Shown here: piece after piece, positions 42,479-50,939 of the stretch | How the letters are laid out: every line of letters starts with the position of its first letter | Numbering within the stretch: the first letter of the stretch is position 1 | Assembly: GCA_046292445.1 (NCBI GenBank) | Contig: JBKBQT010000018.1 | Location: 3,649-67,648, forward strand | Origin: CALIZF01 sp046292445 | GTDB lineage: Bacteria > Pseudomonadota > Alphaproteobacteria > Rhodobacterales > Rhodobacteraceae | DNA length: 64,000 bases | Direction: 5' to 3' | Made by a program: the position numbers and the translations under genes | Notes under the pieces: generated by a model | Seen by the model: only the letters and a program-made list of their open reading frames with translations | Told to the model about the DNA's origin: nothing | The model's database searches: none

Positions 42479-43465
42479 TCAGAGGCTGAAGCTCTCGCGC
42501 GCCGCCGGATGGAACAACTCGTCCACATCCAGCCGCCGGACGGAAAGGCCCTGCCGGTAGTGCCAGTCGAGGAACCGGTCCAGCGCCGCCTCGTTCCCCG
42601 TCACGCCATAGGTCCAGAGATCCGGCCCCATGAGCGCGCGGGCGCGCGCGAGCGTATCTTCGACGAATGGCATGGTGACCTTGGTCGCCGAAGTATCGTC
42701 GAGCGCCGCCTGCGCCATGGCCTTGGCCGCGGTGAAGGCCTTGACCAGCGCGCCGGGCAGGAAGGGATGCGTCTCGGCCAGCGACCGGCGCAGGGCGAGC
42801 ACATGCATGATCGGAAAGATCCCCGTGCGGCGATACCAGTCCTCGGCCGCGGCGGTGTCAAAGAGGCGCCCCACCGCCGGATGCCCGGCGGCAAAGCAGC
42901 GCGGCGCGCGCGGGCCGATGAACCCGTCGATCTCACCCGCCGCGAGCATCCCATCGAGCGTCGCGCCCGCGGGCGCGGCCTCGATGCGCACATCCGCGGG
43001 CAGCGACAGCGCGATCTTTTCCGGGCGCCCCGGCGTGTCCATCCCGCCGCGCACCCAGGAAATCTCGCCCGGGCGCACCCCGTGATCGTCCTCGAGGATG
43101 CCGCGGATCCAGACATTGGCCGAGAGCTGGTATTCCGCCACGCCGATCCGCCGGCCCTTCAGGTCCGCAGGCGCCGCGATCCCCCGGTCGGTGCGGATAT
43201 AGACCGACGAATGCCGGAACGCCCGGCTGAGATAGACCGGCAGGGCGATGTAGTCGGCATCCCCGCGCGCCAGCTTGACGCAATAGGAGGAGAAGGAATG
43301 CTCGGTCACGTCGAAGGCGCTGTGCCGCGCGGCGCGAAAGAACATCTCTTCCGGGCTCAGCAGCATGCAGACCGGATCGACCCCGTCGATCTGCACCCGG
43401 CCGTCGACGATCGCCCTCGTGCGGTCATAGTCGCCCATGGCGACGGAAAGGCGCAGGTTCGGCAT
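42479..43465 (-). CDS. 4,5-dihydroxyphthalate decarboxylase-like protein
   Basis: The 328-residue protein has the periplasmic-binding-protein type fold shared with Pht5/PhtC decarboxylases: LSVAMGDYDRTRAIVDGRV at the N-terminus, MFFRAARHSAFDVTEHSFSSY, LPVYLSRAFRHSSVYIRTD and GVAEYQLSANVWIRGIL. Pht5 decarboxylates 4,5-dihydroxyphthalate to protocatechuate in the cytoplasm; there is no signal peptide here, consistent with an enzyme rather than a receptor. Adjacent dehydrogenase, reductase and Rieske oxygenase genes support a phthalate-type pathway. The exact substrate is inferred. Confidence 0.75.
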   Translation of the reverse strand: MPNLRLSVAMGDYDRTRAIVDGRVQIDGVDPVCMLLSPEEMFFRAARHSAFDVTEHSFSSYCVKLARGDADYIALPVYLSRAFRHSSVYIRTDRGIAAPADLKGRRIGVAEYQLSANVWIRGILEDDHGVRPGEISWVRGGMDTPGRPEKIALSLPADVRIEAAPAGATLDGMLAAGEIDGFIGPRAPRCFAAGHPAVGRLFDTAAAEDWYRRTGIFPIMHVLALRRSLAETHPFLPGALVKAFTAAKAMAQAALDDTSATKVTMPFVEDTLARARALMGPDLWTYGVTGNEAALDRFLDWHYRQGLSVRRLDVDELFHPAARESFSL

Positions 43466-43491
43466 CGGTCCCTCCGGTCTTGGTCCACTGT

Positions 43492-44697
43492 TCAGCCGGT
43501 TCCGGGCGGAACCTGAAGGCGCGGGTGAACCGGCGCACCGGTGGCGGCCGATGTCAGGATCGCATGGCAAAGCTCGAGCGAGGCCAGCCCCCAGGCCCCC
43601 GTCTGTGCCGGCGCGCGATCCTGCCGAACCGCGGCCACCAGCGCGTCGATCAGGCCCCGGCGCGGCGCTGGCCAGGCCGCCACCGGCAGGAACGTGGCGC
43701 CCGCATCGTCATAGCGCCACAGCCCATGCGGGGTGAGCCGCAAATCGGCGCCCTCGCAGGCGACGAGGAGCGGGCCGAAATGTTCGTGATGCGGCGCGGG
43801 CGGCGGCGCCTCGGCCGCGCCGTAGGTCCGCGCGGCCTTGAGCGCGGCCTCGGCCGCCGCATCGGCCGCACCGGCCAGCGCGCGGCGCGCCCGCCCGTGG
43901 CCGCCGGGGCTGCGGGGGGCGCCAAGCTCGCCCACCCAACCCATCCATTCGTCGCTGTCAAAACGGCCATAGCCCGAATAGGTCAGGGTGGCGAAAGCCC
44001 CGCCGGCAAAACCGATCAGCGCGGCATAGGCCCCTTCCGTCGAGCGCGCGGGATCCCAGGCCCCGGTCCGGGCGAAGACGGACGTCGCCATCCCGCCCGC
44101 CAGAAGGCGCACCACGTCGATCTGGTGCACGGCCTGCGAGAACACCACGCCGCCGCCCGTATCCGTCGCAAGCTCTTCCGGCCGGCGCGGGCGGTAAAGG
44201 AAATCGGTCCAGTTGAACGCCTGGATCATGCGGACCCGGCCGATCCCGCCGCTGCCGATCAGCGCCGCGGCCTGCGCCACCGGGCCGTCGAAGCTGTGGC
44301 TCGGACCGACGATCAGGTGCCGGCACGCGGCACGCGCCGCGGCGACCATCGCCGCGCCATCGGCGAGCGTCACGGCAAGCGGCTTGTCCACCAGCACATG
44401 CTTGCCCCCCGCAAGGGCCAGCGCGGCGTGTTCGGCATGCATCTGGTGCGGCGTGGCGATGTAGACCGCCTCGACATCCGGGTCGGCGGCGAGCTCGGCA
44501 ACGCTGGCATGGGCGCGCCCGCCGAATTCCGCCGCAAAGGCGCAACGCTGGTCCTCGCGGCGGGCGGCGGCAGCGACAAGGCGGACGCGCGGATCGGCCC
44601 GCAGGCTCGGCAGCGTCAGCATGAACCCGCGACCGAGGCCCGCGACCCCGAGGCGGACCGGCCCGGCCGGATCGGCCCCTTCAGAGGTCAAGGACAA
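43492..44697 (-). CDS. Gfo/Idh/MocA oxidoreductase (phthalate-diol dehydrogenase-like)
   Basis: The 401-residue NAD(P)-dependent dehydrogenase has the Rossmann loop GVAGLGRGFML (about 17-27), the family Lys in HVLVDKPLAV (about 105), and DTGGGVVFSQAVHQIDVVRLL in the catalytic half with the conserved His. Pht4, which oxidises cis-4,5-dihydrodiol phthalate to 4,5-dihydroxyphthalate, belongs to this family, and the gene sits between the decarboxylase and reductase as a pht cluster would predict. The ATG at 44697 overlaps the reductase by 17 bases. Confidence 0.78.
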   Translation of the reverse strand: MSLTSEGADPAGPVRLGVAGLGRGFMLTLPSLRADPRVRLVAAAARREDQRCAFAAEFGGRAHASVAELAADPDVEAVYIATPHQMHAEHAALALAGGKHVLVDKPLAVTLADGAAMVAAARAACRHLIVGPSHSFDGPVAQAAALIGSGGIGRVRMIQAFNWTDFLYRPRRPEELATDTGGGVVFSQAVHQIDVVRLLAGGMATSVFARTGAWDPARSTEGAYAALIGFAGGAFATLTYSGYGRFDSDEWMGWVGELGAPRSPGGHGRARRALAGAADAAAEAALKAARTYGAAEAPPPAPHHEHFGPLLVACEGADLRLTPHGLWRYDDAGATFLPVAAWPAPRRGLIDALVAAVRQDRAPAQTGAWGLASLELCHAILTSAATGAPVHPRLQVPPGTG

Positions 44698-45622
44698 GCC
44701 CCGCCTCCCCCGCCGCGCGCGAGATGCAGATCATGATGTGGGTATCCTTTTCCTCGGGCATCAGCACCATGTCGCGGTGATCGGGCGTGCCTGAAACGAG
44801 GCGGGTCTTGCAGGTGCCGCAGGTGCCGCTTTCGCAGGACGATACCGTGCGCACCCCGGCCGCGCGCAGGGCCTCGAGGATGGTGCGGCCCGCCGGCACC
44901 TCGATCCGCTGCCCCGACCGCGCCAGCGTCACCGCAAAGGCGCGGTCGTCGGCGCGCACAACCTCGACGGGCCTGAAGTCCTCGAAATGCACCCGGCTGC
45001 GTTCCCAGTGCCCGGTCAGGGCGCGGACCTCCTCCATCAGCGGCGCGGGGCCGCAGCAATAGACCCGCGCGGCCGGATCGGACGCCTCGAAATCGTCCCA
45101 GAAATCATAATGCGCGGCGGGATCGCCGCCATCATGGTGGATGATCGCGCCAAGGGCGCGGGCCTCGGCGGCATAGGCGGTGCCGGCGGCATCGCGGGTG
45201 CAGTAGATCAGCCGGCAGGGCCGGCAAGCGTCCCGCAGCGCCTGCGCCATGCCGAGGATCGGGGTGATCCCGATCCCGCCGGCGACGAGCAGATATCGCG
45301 CTGCGTCGAGAAGCGGAAAGTCGTTCTCGGGCGGCAGGACGGTCAGCACCGTGCCCACCGGCGCATGGTCATGCATCGCGACCGACCCGCCGCGCGAGCG
45401 CGGCTCGCGCTTGACCGCGATGACATAGGCGGCCGGCGCTGCGCCGCTGCCGACCAGCGAATAGCGCCGCATGGCCCCGCCCGGCGTTTCGACCGTGACA
45501 TGGGCGCCGGGTTCGAACCCCGGCAGGGCCGTGCCGTCCGCCGCGGCCAGCGTGAATTCCACGATATCCGTCGCCAGTTCGCGCCGCGCCGTGACGACGA
45601 GCCTGCGCCCTTCCCCGGCCAT
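44681..45622 (-). CDS. Rieske-oxygenase reductase, PDR/VanB type
   Basis: The 313-residue electron-transfer protein has three parts: an FMN-binding barrel with MRRYSLVGS (51-59), an NAD-binding domain with VAGGIGITPILGMA (113-126) and CCGPAPLMEEV, and a C-terminal plant-type 2Fe-2S domain with Cys263, Cys268, Cys271 and Cys299. This is the phthalate dioxygenase reductase/VanB plan. It supplies electrons from NADH to the Rieske oxygenase encoded divergently 100 bases away. The GGGAGG-like site before the ATG (rc of cctccc) fits. Confidence 0.93.
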   Translation of the reverse strand: MAGEGRRLVVTARRELATDIVEFTLAAADGTALPGFEPGAHVTVETPGGAMRRYSLVGSGAAPAAYVIAVKREPRSRGGSVAMHDHAPVGTVLTVLPPENDFPLLDAARYLLVAGGIGITPILGMAQALRDACRPCRLIYCTRDAAGTAYAAEARALGAIIHHDGGDPAAHYDFWDDFEASDPAARVYCCGPAPLMEEVRALTGHWERSRVHFEDFRPVEVVRADDRAFAVTLARSGQRIEVPAGRTILEALRAAGVRTVSSCESGTCGTCKTRLVSGTPDHRDMVLMPEEKDTHIMICISRAAGEAGLVLDL

Positions 45623-45650
45623 GCCGCCTCCCGTTGTTGCTTTTGGATCG

Positions 45651-45662
45651 TTAGAAGTCTAA
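45651..45662. promoter_or_regulatory. MarR-type operator between reductase and Rieske oxygenase genes
   Basis: TTAGA-AG-TCTAA is a perfect palindrome with 5-bp arms. Its right arm contributes to TCTAAT (45658-45663), a five-of-six match to a -10 box for the oxygenase direction, preceded by TTGTTG at 45634-45639. It lies 28 bases from the reductase ATG, so one bound dimer could control both directions. The MarR gene at 41451-42014 is the natural candidate (inferred). Confidence 0.6.
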
Positions 45663-45722
45663 TTTGTGACGAGGTCAACCCGCCGTCCCGCTTGGGGCGG
45701 CCTGCGCGGGGAGGGTACACCG

Positions 45723-46997
45723 ATGCTCACACCGGAAGAGAACGATCTTCTCTGCCGCGTCGTCGGCGATGCCCCGATGGGCCGGCTCATGCGCGAGCAC
45801 TGGACACCCGTCTGCCTGATCGAGGAAGTCGCCGAACCCGACGGCACCCCGCTTCTGGTCGAGGCGATCGGCCGGCGTTATGTCTGTTTCCGCGACAGCC
45901 AGGGGCGGATCGGCCTCTTGGACGAGCTTTGCCCCCACCGCCGCGCCTCGCTGATCTACGGGCGCAACGAGGACAGCGGGCTGCGCTGTCTCTATCACGG
46001 GTGGAAGTTCGACGTGACGGGCGCCTGCGTCGCGATGACGTCGGAACCCGAGGGCAGCCCGCTCCACGGCAAGGTGCGCCACCGTGCCTATGACACCGTC
46101 GAATGGGGCGGCTTCGTCTGGGCCTGGCTGGGCGAGGCCGACCGGCGCCGCCCGTTCGAGCCGCCGGCCTTCGCGCCCGACCAAACCACGCCGGTCGCAA
46201 TCCTCAAGGTGCGCATTCCGGCCAACTGGGCGCAGATCACCGAGGGACAGATCGATTCGGCCCATTCGTCCAGCCTGCATTCCTCGGACATGGTCCCGGC
46301 GCGGGTCGCGGGCGCGGCGGCCGACGACAAGGCCTGGTATCGCCCCTCGACCGACCGCTCGCCGCGGATGCAGACGCAGACCACCGCCTACGGGTTCCAC
46401 TACGCCGCCATCCGCACCCCGATGCGCAACGCGGCCACCCACAACTATCTGCGCATCACCGAATATATCGCGCCCTATACCTCGCTCATCCCGCCCAACA
46501 GCAGCTACAACGTCGCCACCGTGATCGTGCCGATCGACGACGAGACGAGCCATTTCCACTTCATCGCCTGGGGCGGGACCGACTGCCCGACGACCAGCGA
46601 ATGGCGGCGGTTCAACCATGTCGAGAAGGGCGTCGATCTTGACGACCGCTGGGTGTCGCGGCGCCAGCCGGAGAACCGGTTCCTGCAGGATCGCGCGGCG
46701 ATGAGGCAGGGCAGCTTCACCGGGGTTCAGGGCATTCCCAACCAGGACATCGTGATGTGGGTGTCGATGGGGGCGATCGTGGACCGGTCGCACGACGTGC
46801 TCGGCGCCTCGGACCTCGCCATCGTCGAATTCCGCCGCCTGATGGTGGACGCCGCGCGCCGTGTGGCCGAGGGCGGCCCTGCCATCGGCACGACGGAGCC
46901 GCGCCCGCGCCATGCCGACATCGCCTCGCGCGAAGGAGTATTCCCCAAGACCGTGGACTGGCGCAGGCTGGCGGGCACGGCCGAGGCGGCCGAATAG
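45723..46997 (+). CDS. Rieske non-heme iron oxygenase, phthalate-dioxygenase/LigXa type
   Basis: The 424-residue oxygenase component has a Rieske domain (about 25-125) with Cys70 and His72 (LCPHRRASL) and Cys89 and His92 (CLYHGW), and a catalytic domain whose mononuclear iron site is Asp178, His181 and His186 in EGQIDSAHSSSLHSSDM, the LigXa-type signature. Phthalate 4,5-dioxygenase and demethylases share it. The reaction is probably dihydroxylation or demethylation of an aromatic acid, with electrons from the adjacent reductase. The ATG at 45723 follows GGGGAGGG. It is divergent from the rest of the catabolic genes. Confidence 0.9.
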   Translation: MLTPEENDLLCRVVGDAPMGRLMREHWTPVCLIEEVAEPDGTPLLVEAIGRRYVCFRDSQGRIGLLDELCPHRRASLIYGRNEDSGLRCLYHGWKFDVTGACVAMTSEPEGSPLHGKVRHRAYDTVEWGGFVWAWLGEADRRRPFEPPAFAPDQTTPVAILKVRIPANWAQITEGQIDSAHSSSLHSSDMVPARVAGAAADDKAWYRPSTDRSPRMQTQTTAYGFHYAAIRTPMRNAATHNYLRITEYIAPYTSLIPPNSSYNVATVIVPIDDETSHFHFIAWGGTDCPTTSEWRRFNHVEKGVDLDDRWVSRRQPENRFLQDRAAMRQGSFTGVQGIPNQDIVMWVSMGAIVDRSHDVLGASDLAIVEFRRLMVDAARRVAEGGPAIGTTEPRPRHADIASREGVFPKTVDWRRLAGTAEAAE

Positions 46998-47001
46998 ACG
47001 A

Positions 47002-47019
47002 CGGCGGCGCAGGCCGCCG
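47002..47019 (+). terminator. Hairpin after the Rieske oxygenase gene
   Basis: CGGCGGC (47002-47008) and GCCGCCG (47013-47019) are perfect arms around GCAG, four bases after the oxygenase stop. A second 7-bp hairpin (CGCAGCC...GGCTGCG, 47069-47088) lies before the TAXI gene. They may terminate or attenuate read-through into the transporter genes; neither is followed by a T-run. Confidence 0.35.
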
Positions 47020-47132
47020 CAGCGACCGGATCAGCCGGCAGGAGGGGGCCGGCCGACCCGCACAAGACGCAGCCGAATGGGGCTGCGGCGCGTCACACGG
47101 GCGTGCAGCGACAACCGAACCAAGGGGAGGAT

Positions 47133-48134
47133 ATGATGGCAATCAACACCGTGACGCGGGCGCTTGCCGCGCTTGCGCTGATGGCGGGTCTCGCCGGCGC
47201 ACCGGCGCAGGCGGCGCCGCTTAACCTCACGCTCTCGGGGGCGAGCCCGGGGGGGCTCTGGTCGCTGCTCGGCGCCGGGCTCGATCGCGCCGTCAAGGCG
47301 GCGGATGCGCAGTCGGTCGTGACCTATCAGGCGACCGGGGGCGGCTTTGCCAATATCGGCCTGATCGCCGCCGGGCGCAGCGACCTCGGCCTTGCCCATG
47401 ATGCCGAGATCAAGATCGCCCTCGCCGGCGGGGCGCCGTTCCGCGAACCCGTGACCGGCATGACCGCGATCGCCACGCTCTACAATTGGGCGCCGATGCA
47501 TTTCTTCATCGCCAAGTCGGTGGCGGATGCGCATGGCATCCGCACCCTCTCCGACCTCGCCAAACCCGGCGTCGGGGTCCGCATCGGCATCAACCGGGCG
47601 GGCAACATCACCGGCGACGTGGCGCTCGCGATGCTCGAGGCCGCCGGCGCCAGCGAGGCGGCGATCGAGGCCGGCGGCGGGCAGTTCGTGCGCGCTGCCT
47701 CGGCCGACCAGGCGGATCTGCTGCGCGACGGGCGGATCGACGTCGTGACCAACGGCATCTTCGTCGGCCACAGCTCGTTCCGGGCGATCGACGAGAATAC
47801 CGAGGTCGTTCTTCTCTCGGTCCCGCCCGAGGTCGTGGCGGCGATGCAGGACCGGTTCGGCACCGGCCCCTTCACGATCCCCGCCGCCAGCTATCGCCAG
47901 CAGCCCGAGGCGGTCGAGACGGTCGCCCTCGGCGCGCTGCTGATCGCACCGGCCGGGCTTGACGAGGCTGCGGCCCATGGCCTGACATCCGCGATCCTCG
48001 CGCATCTGGACGAGGTGCGGGGTGTGCACGGCGCGATGCGCTCGCTCACGCCCGAACTGATGGCCACGCCAGCCGTGATCCCGTTCCACCCCGGCGCCGA
48101 ACGCGCCTATCGCGAGGCCGGGCTGATCCGGTAG
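47133..48134 (+). CDS. TAXI-family TRAP transporter substrate-binding protein
   Basis: The 333-residue periplasmic receptor has signal peptide 1-27 (ending PAQA) and the TAXI features LSGASPGGLWSLLGAGLDR, TGGGFANIGLIAAGRSDLG and GINRAGNITGDVALAMLEAAG. TAXI receptors feed fused TRAP permeases, as encoded ten bases downstream. AAGGGGAGG precedes ATG 47133; an ATG at 47136 is equally spaced. Its position after the Rieske oxygenase suggests uptake of the oxygenase substrate (inferred). Confidence 0.88.
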   Translation: MMAINTVTRALAALALMAGLAGAPAQAAPLNLTLSGASPGGLWSLLGAGLDRAVKAADAQSVVTYQATGGGFANIGLIAAGRSDLGLAHDAEIKIALAGGAPFREPVTGMTAIATLYNWAPMHFFIAKSVADAHGIRTLSDLAKPGVGVRIGINRAGNITGDVALAMLEAAGASEAAIEAGGGQFVRAASADQADLLRDGRIDVVTNGIFVGHSSFRAIDENTEVVLLSVPPEVVAAMQDRFGTGPFTIPAASYRQQPEAVETVALGALLIAPAGLDEAAAHGLTSAILAHLDEVRGVHGAMRSLTPELMATPAVIPFHPGAERAYREAGLIR

Positions 48135-48144
48135 GCCCGCCCCG

Positions 48145-50070
48145 ATGCTCGCATCGCTGGTCAGCACCGGGCGCCGGCGGGCGTTCGACGGCTGGGGACA
48201 CCGGGTCTTCATCATCCTCGCGGCGCTGTTTGCCGCGGGGGTGATCTACGGCAACCTGTTCGTCATCCTAGACCGGCTCATCGTCGGGGTGCTGTTCGTC
48301 TGCGGGGTCTTCACGCTCCTGTTCCTCGCCATCGGTGCCGGGCCGCGCGCGCCGGACCGCCCGACCGTCATCGACTGGGTGCTGAGCGGGCTGAGCCTTG
48401 CGTGCGGGGTGTTCTTCTTTTTCGAAGCGCCGGTGATCTCGAACCGGATCACCCTTCTCGATCCGCTCACCCCGGGGCAGTTCTTCTTCGGCACGACGCT
48501 CCTGATCCTGACGCTCGAGGCAACGCGGCGCAGCACCGGCATGGGGCTGACGGCGGTGGTGCTGCTGTTTCTGGCCTACAACCAGTTCGGCTCGCTGTTG
48601 CCGCCGCCGTTCGGGCATGGGGTAAGCGAGTTTTCCTACCTGCTCGACATCCTCGTGTTCACCACCGACGGCGTCTTCGGCCTGCCGATCCAGGTCGTGG
48701 CAAGCTATGTGTTCCTCTTTGTCCTCTTCGGCTCGCTGCTGGCCAAGGCGGGCGGGGGCGATTTCTTCTTCAACCTCGCCTCGGCCCTCACGGGCCGCAC
48801 CCGCGGCGGGCCGGCCAAGATCGCCGTCATCTCTTCGGGCCTCTACGGCACGATCTCTGGCAGCCCGACCTCCGACGTGGTGACGACCGGCGCGATCACC
48901 ATCCCGATCATGAAGCGTCTGGGCTATCGTGCCCGCTTTGCCGGCGCGGTCGAGGTCGCGGCATCGACCGGCGGCAGCGCGATGCCCCCCATCATGGGGT
49001 CGGCGGCGTTCATCCTCGCGGAATATACCGGCGTGCCCTACCGCGAGGTCGTCTATGCCGCGATCATCCCGGCGCTGCTCTACTACGGGGGGGTCTTCGG
49101 GCAGGTCCATCTGCGCGCGGTGCACTACAACCTGCTGCCCTACGCGGACGGCAAGGCGACCCTGCGGCGCACGATGGCGCGCGGCTGGGTGTTCCTGATC
49201 CCGCTGGTGGTGGTGGTCTGGGTGCTCATGGCAGGCTATTCGCCGACCATGACGGCCGGTATAGGCGCGCTGATCGTGGTGCTGGCGACCGCCATCATCC
49301 CGCTGACGCGGATGACGCCATGGCAGATCGTCGAGGCCATGGGCGAGACGACGCTCCGGGTGCTGCCCGTGGCCGGCGCCTGCGCTGCGGCGGGGCTGGT
49401 GATCGGCGGGCTGTCGATGACCGGGCTGGGGATGAAATCGGCCAATGTCATCATCTCGGTCAGCGGCGGCGATGCGATCGCAACGCTGTTGCTCGCGGCA
49501 GTGGTGACGATCGTGCTCGGCCTCGGGATGCCAACGCCCTCGGCCTATATCCTCGCCGCGGTTCTTGTCGGCCCGGCGCTGACGAAGGCCGGCTTTCCGC
49601 TGCTCGAATCGCACATGTTCCTGCTCTATTTCGCGGTGCTCTCGGCGCTCACCCCGCCGATCGCCGTTGCGGCGATGGCCGCTGCCGCCATTGCCGAGGA
49701 CGATCCCTTTGCCATCGCCTTCGACGCGGTCAAGCTGGCAGCCGTCGGTTTCTGCATGCCCTTCGTGTTCCTGTGGAACCCGGCGATCCTCGGGCTCGGC
49801 CCCTGGCCGGCCGTTGCGCTCGCGGTGGTCGGCGGGGCGCTGGCGGCCTTTGCCGTCGCAGTGGCGATCGAGGGGCTGGTCATCCGCCGCATCGCGCGGA
49901 TCGAGCGTCTGGCATGCCTTGCCGCCGCCGTCGCGGCCGTATCGCCGATGCCGGCCTTCGCGCTCGCCGGGATTGCTGCGGCCGGCGCCCTGATCGGCCG
50001 GCGGATCCTGCGCGACCGTGAAAATCAGGGTGCAGCCGAGACCGTGCCGGGGCCCGACCGCCCGTCCTGA
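48145..50070 (+). CDS. TRAP transporter permease with fused small and large subunits
   Basis: The 641-residue membrane protein joins a DctQ-like N-terminal part (about 1-150, four helices) to a DctM-like part (about 170-580) with SGSPTSDVVTTGAITIPIM, GGSAMPPIMGSAAFILAEY, GLGMPTPSAYILAAVLVGP and SALTPPIAVAAMAAA. Two or three extra helices follow at the C-terminus (about 560-630). Fused permeases of this kind always partner TAXI receptors, as here. It ends the catabolic cluster on the right side. Confidence 0.92.
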   Translation: MLASLVSTGRRRAFDGWGHRVFIILAALFAAGVIYGNLFVILDRLIVGVLFVCGVFTLLFLAIGAGPRAPDRPTVIDWVLSGLSLACGVFFFFEAPVISNRITLLDPLTPGQFFFGTTLLILTLEATRRSTGMGLTAVVLLFLAYNQFGSLLPPPFGHGVSEFSYLLDILVFTTDGVFGLPIQVVASYVFLFVLFGSLLAKAGGGDFFFNLASALTGRTRGGPAKIAVISSGLYGTISGSPTSDVVTTGAITIPIMKRLGYRARFAGAVEVAASTGGSAMPPIMGSAAFILAEYTGVPYREVVYAAIIPALLYYGGVFGQVHLRAVHYNLLPYADGKATLRRTMARGWVFLIPLVVVVWVLMAGYSPTMTAGIGALIVVLATAIIPLTRMTPWQIVEAMGETTLRVLPVAGACAAAGLVIGGLSMTGLGMKSANVIISVSGGDAIATLLLAAVVTIVLGLGMPTPSAYILAAVLVGPALTKAGFPLLESHMFLLYFAVLSALTPPIAVAAMAAAAIAEDDPFAIAFDAVKLAAVGFCMPFVFLWNPAILGLGPWPAVALAVVGGALAAFAVAVAIEGLVIRRIARIERLACLAAAVAAVSPMPAFALAGIAAAGALIGRRILRDRENQGAAETVPGPDRPS

Positions 50071-50142
50071 GCCCGCACGGCAGGGCGCTACCCCCGCCCG
50101 GCCGCCGATGTTAGCCTGCCGGCACGCTGGAAGGAGCTGCCG

Positions 50143-50883
50143 GTGCGCTATCATTTTTCGGTCGATGACGTGTTCGCCAGCCTCGTCGCGATGTCGGATG
50201 CGGGCCTCTCGCCCGCAGCGCAGCCGATGCTCGGCTTTCTCGACCGGCTCCATGCCGCATTCGGGACCGTGACCGATCTTTATGTCTTTCAGACCGGGCC
50301 GGCCGGCGGCGCGATGCGCGACCTGGCCGAGATCACCCCTGCCGCCGCCGACCGGCTGCGCGGCTGGGGCGCGGTGCGCCTTGGCCCGCATGCCCGCGAC
50401 TATGCCACCCCGCCGCATGCCCAGACGGTGCCCGACCTGATCGCGACGATGGACAGGCTCGCGGCGACCATCGCCGGCATCACAACCCCGGCCCAGCGCG
50501 CCCGCTGGCTGCGCCTGCACTATTTCTCGGAAAGCCACGAGGCCCGCCCTGTGTGGGACCGCATCGGCGTCACCGCACTCATGACCACCGACAAGCCGGC
50601 CGTCGCCTATCGGCTCGACGATGCCGCGCGGGCCGCGCTTGCCGCGACGGGACGCGCCCGGGCGCACGGGATGGACTGGGTGCAAAGCCACCTGCGGCTC
50701 GAGACCTACCGCGAGGAGGCGGCCGATCCGGCGCGGTTCTGCGCCCGCATCGACGCGGTGCTGGACCGCCACGGCTTTGTCACCCTCTTCACCCATGAGG
50801 TCGATCTTGCCGATCCGCGGGTGCGCCGCCTGGCCCAGGCGGCGCTCGGCCACCTTGCGCGGCGCGGCGCGGCGCCGATCTGA
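50143..50883 (+). CDS. Putative polysaccharide-deacetylase-like protein
   Basis: The 246-residue protein begins YHFSVDDVF, a pattern like the catalytic SxDD motif of NodB/CE4 deacetylases, and has His-containing segments LRLHYFSESHEARPVW and LFTHEVDLADPR where metal-binding His would be expected. The match is incomplete and the reaction is uncertain. The start is GTG 50143, which follows AAGGAG at good spacing. It stands alone between the TRAP permease and dnaG. Confidence 0.55.
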   Translation: MRYHFSVDDVFASLVAMSDAGLSPAAQPMLGFLDRLHAAFGTVTDLYVFQTGPAGGAMRDLAEITPAAADRLRGWGAVRLGPHARDYATPPHAQTVPDLIATMDRLAATIAGITTPAQRARWLRLHYFSESHEARPVWDRIGVTALMTTDKPAVAYRLDDAARAALAATGRARAHGMDWVQSHLRLETYREEAADPARFCARIDAVLDRHGFVTLFTHEVDLADPRVRRLAQAALGHLARRGAAPI

Positions 50884-50939
50884 TGCGCCGCGCCAGATCG
50901 GGCCTTGGAGGCCGCCGTCCGAGGCACTAATGTCCCGGT

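Noticed and set aside
48268..50853. Minus-strand open reading frame of about 861 codons opposite the TRAP permease
   Set aside because: The composition is Arg/His/Asp/Gln-rich and typical of the antisense of a hydrophobic protein. The plus strand encodes a clear fused TRAP permease.
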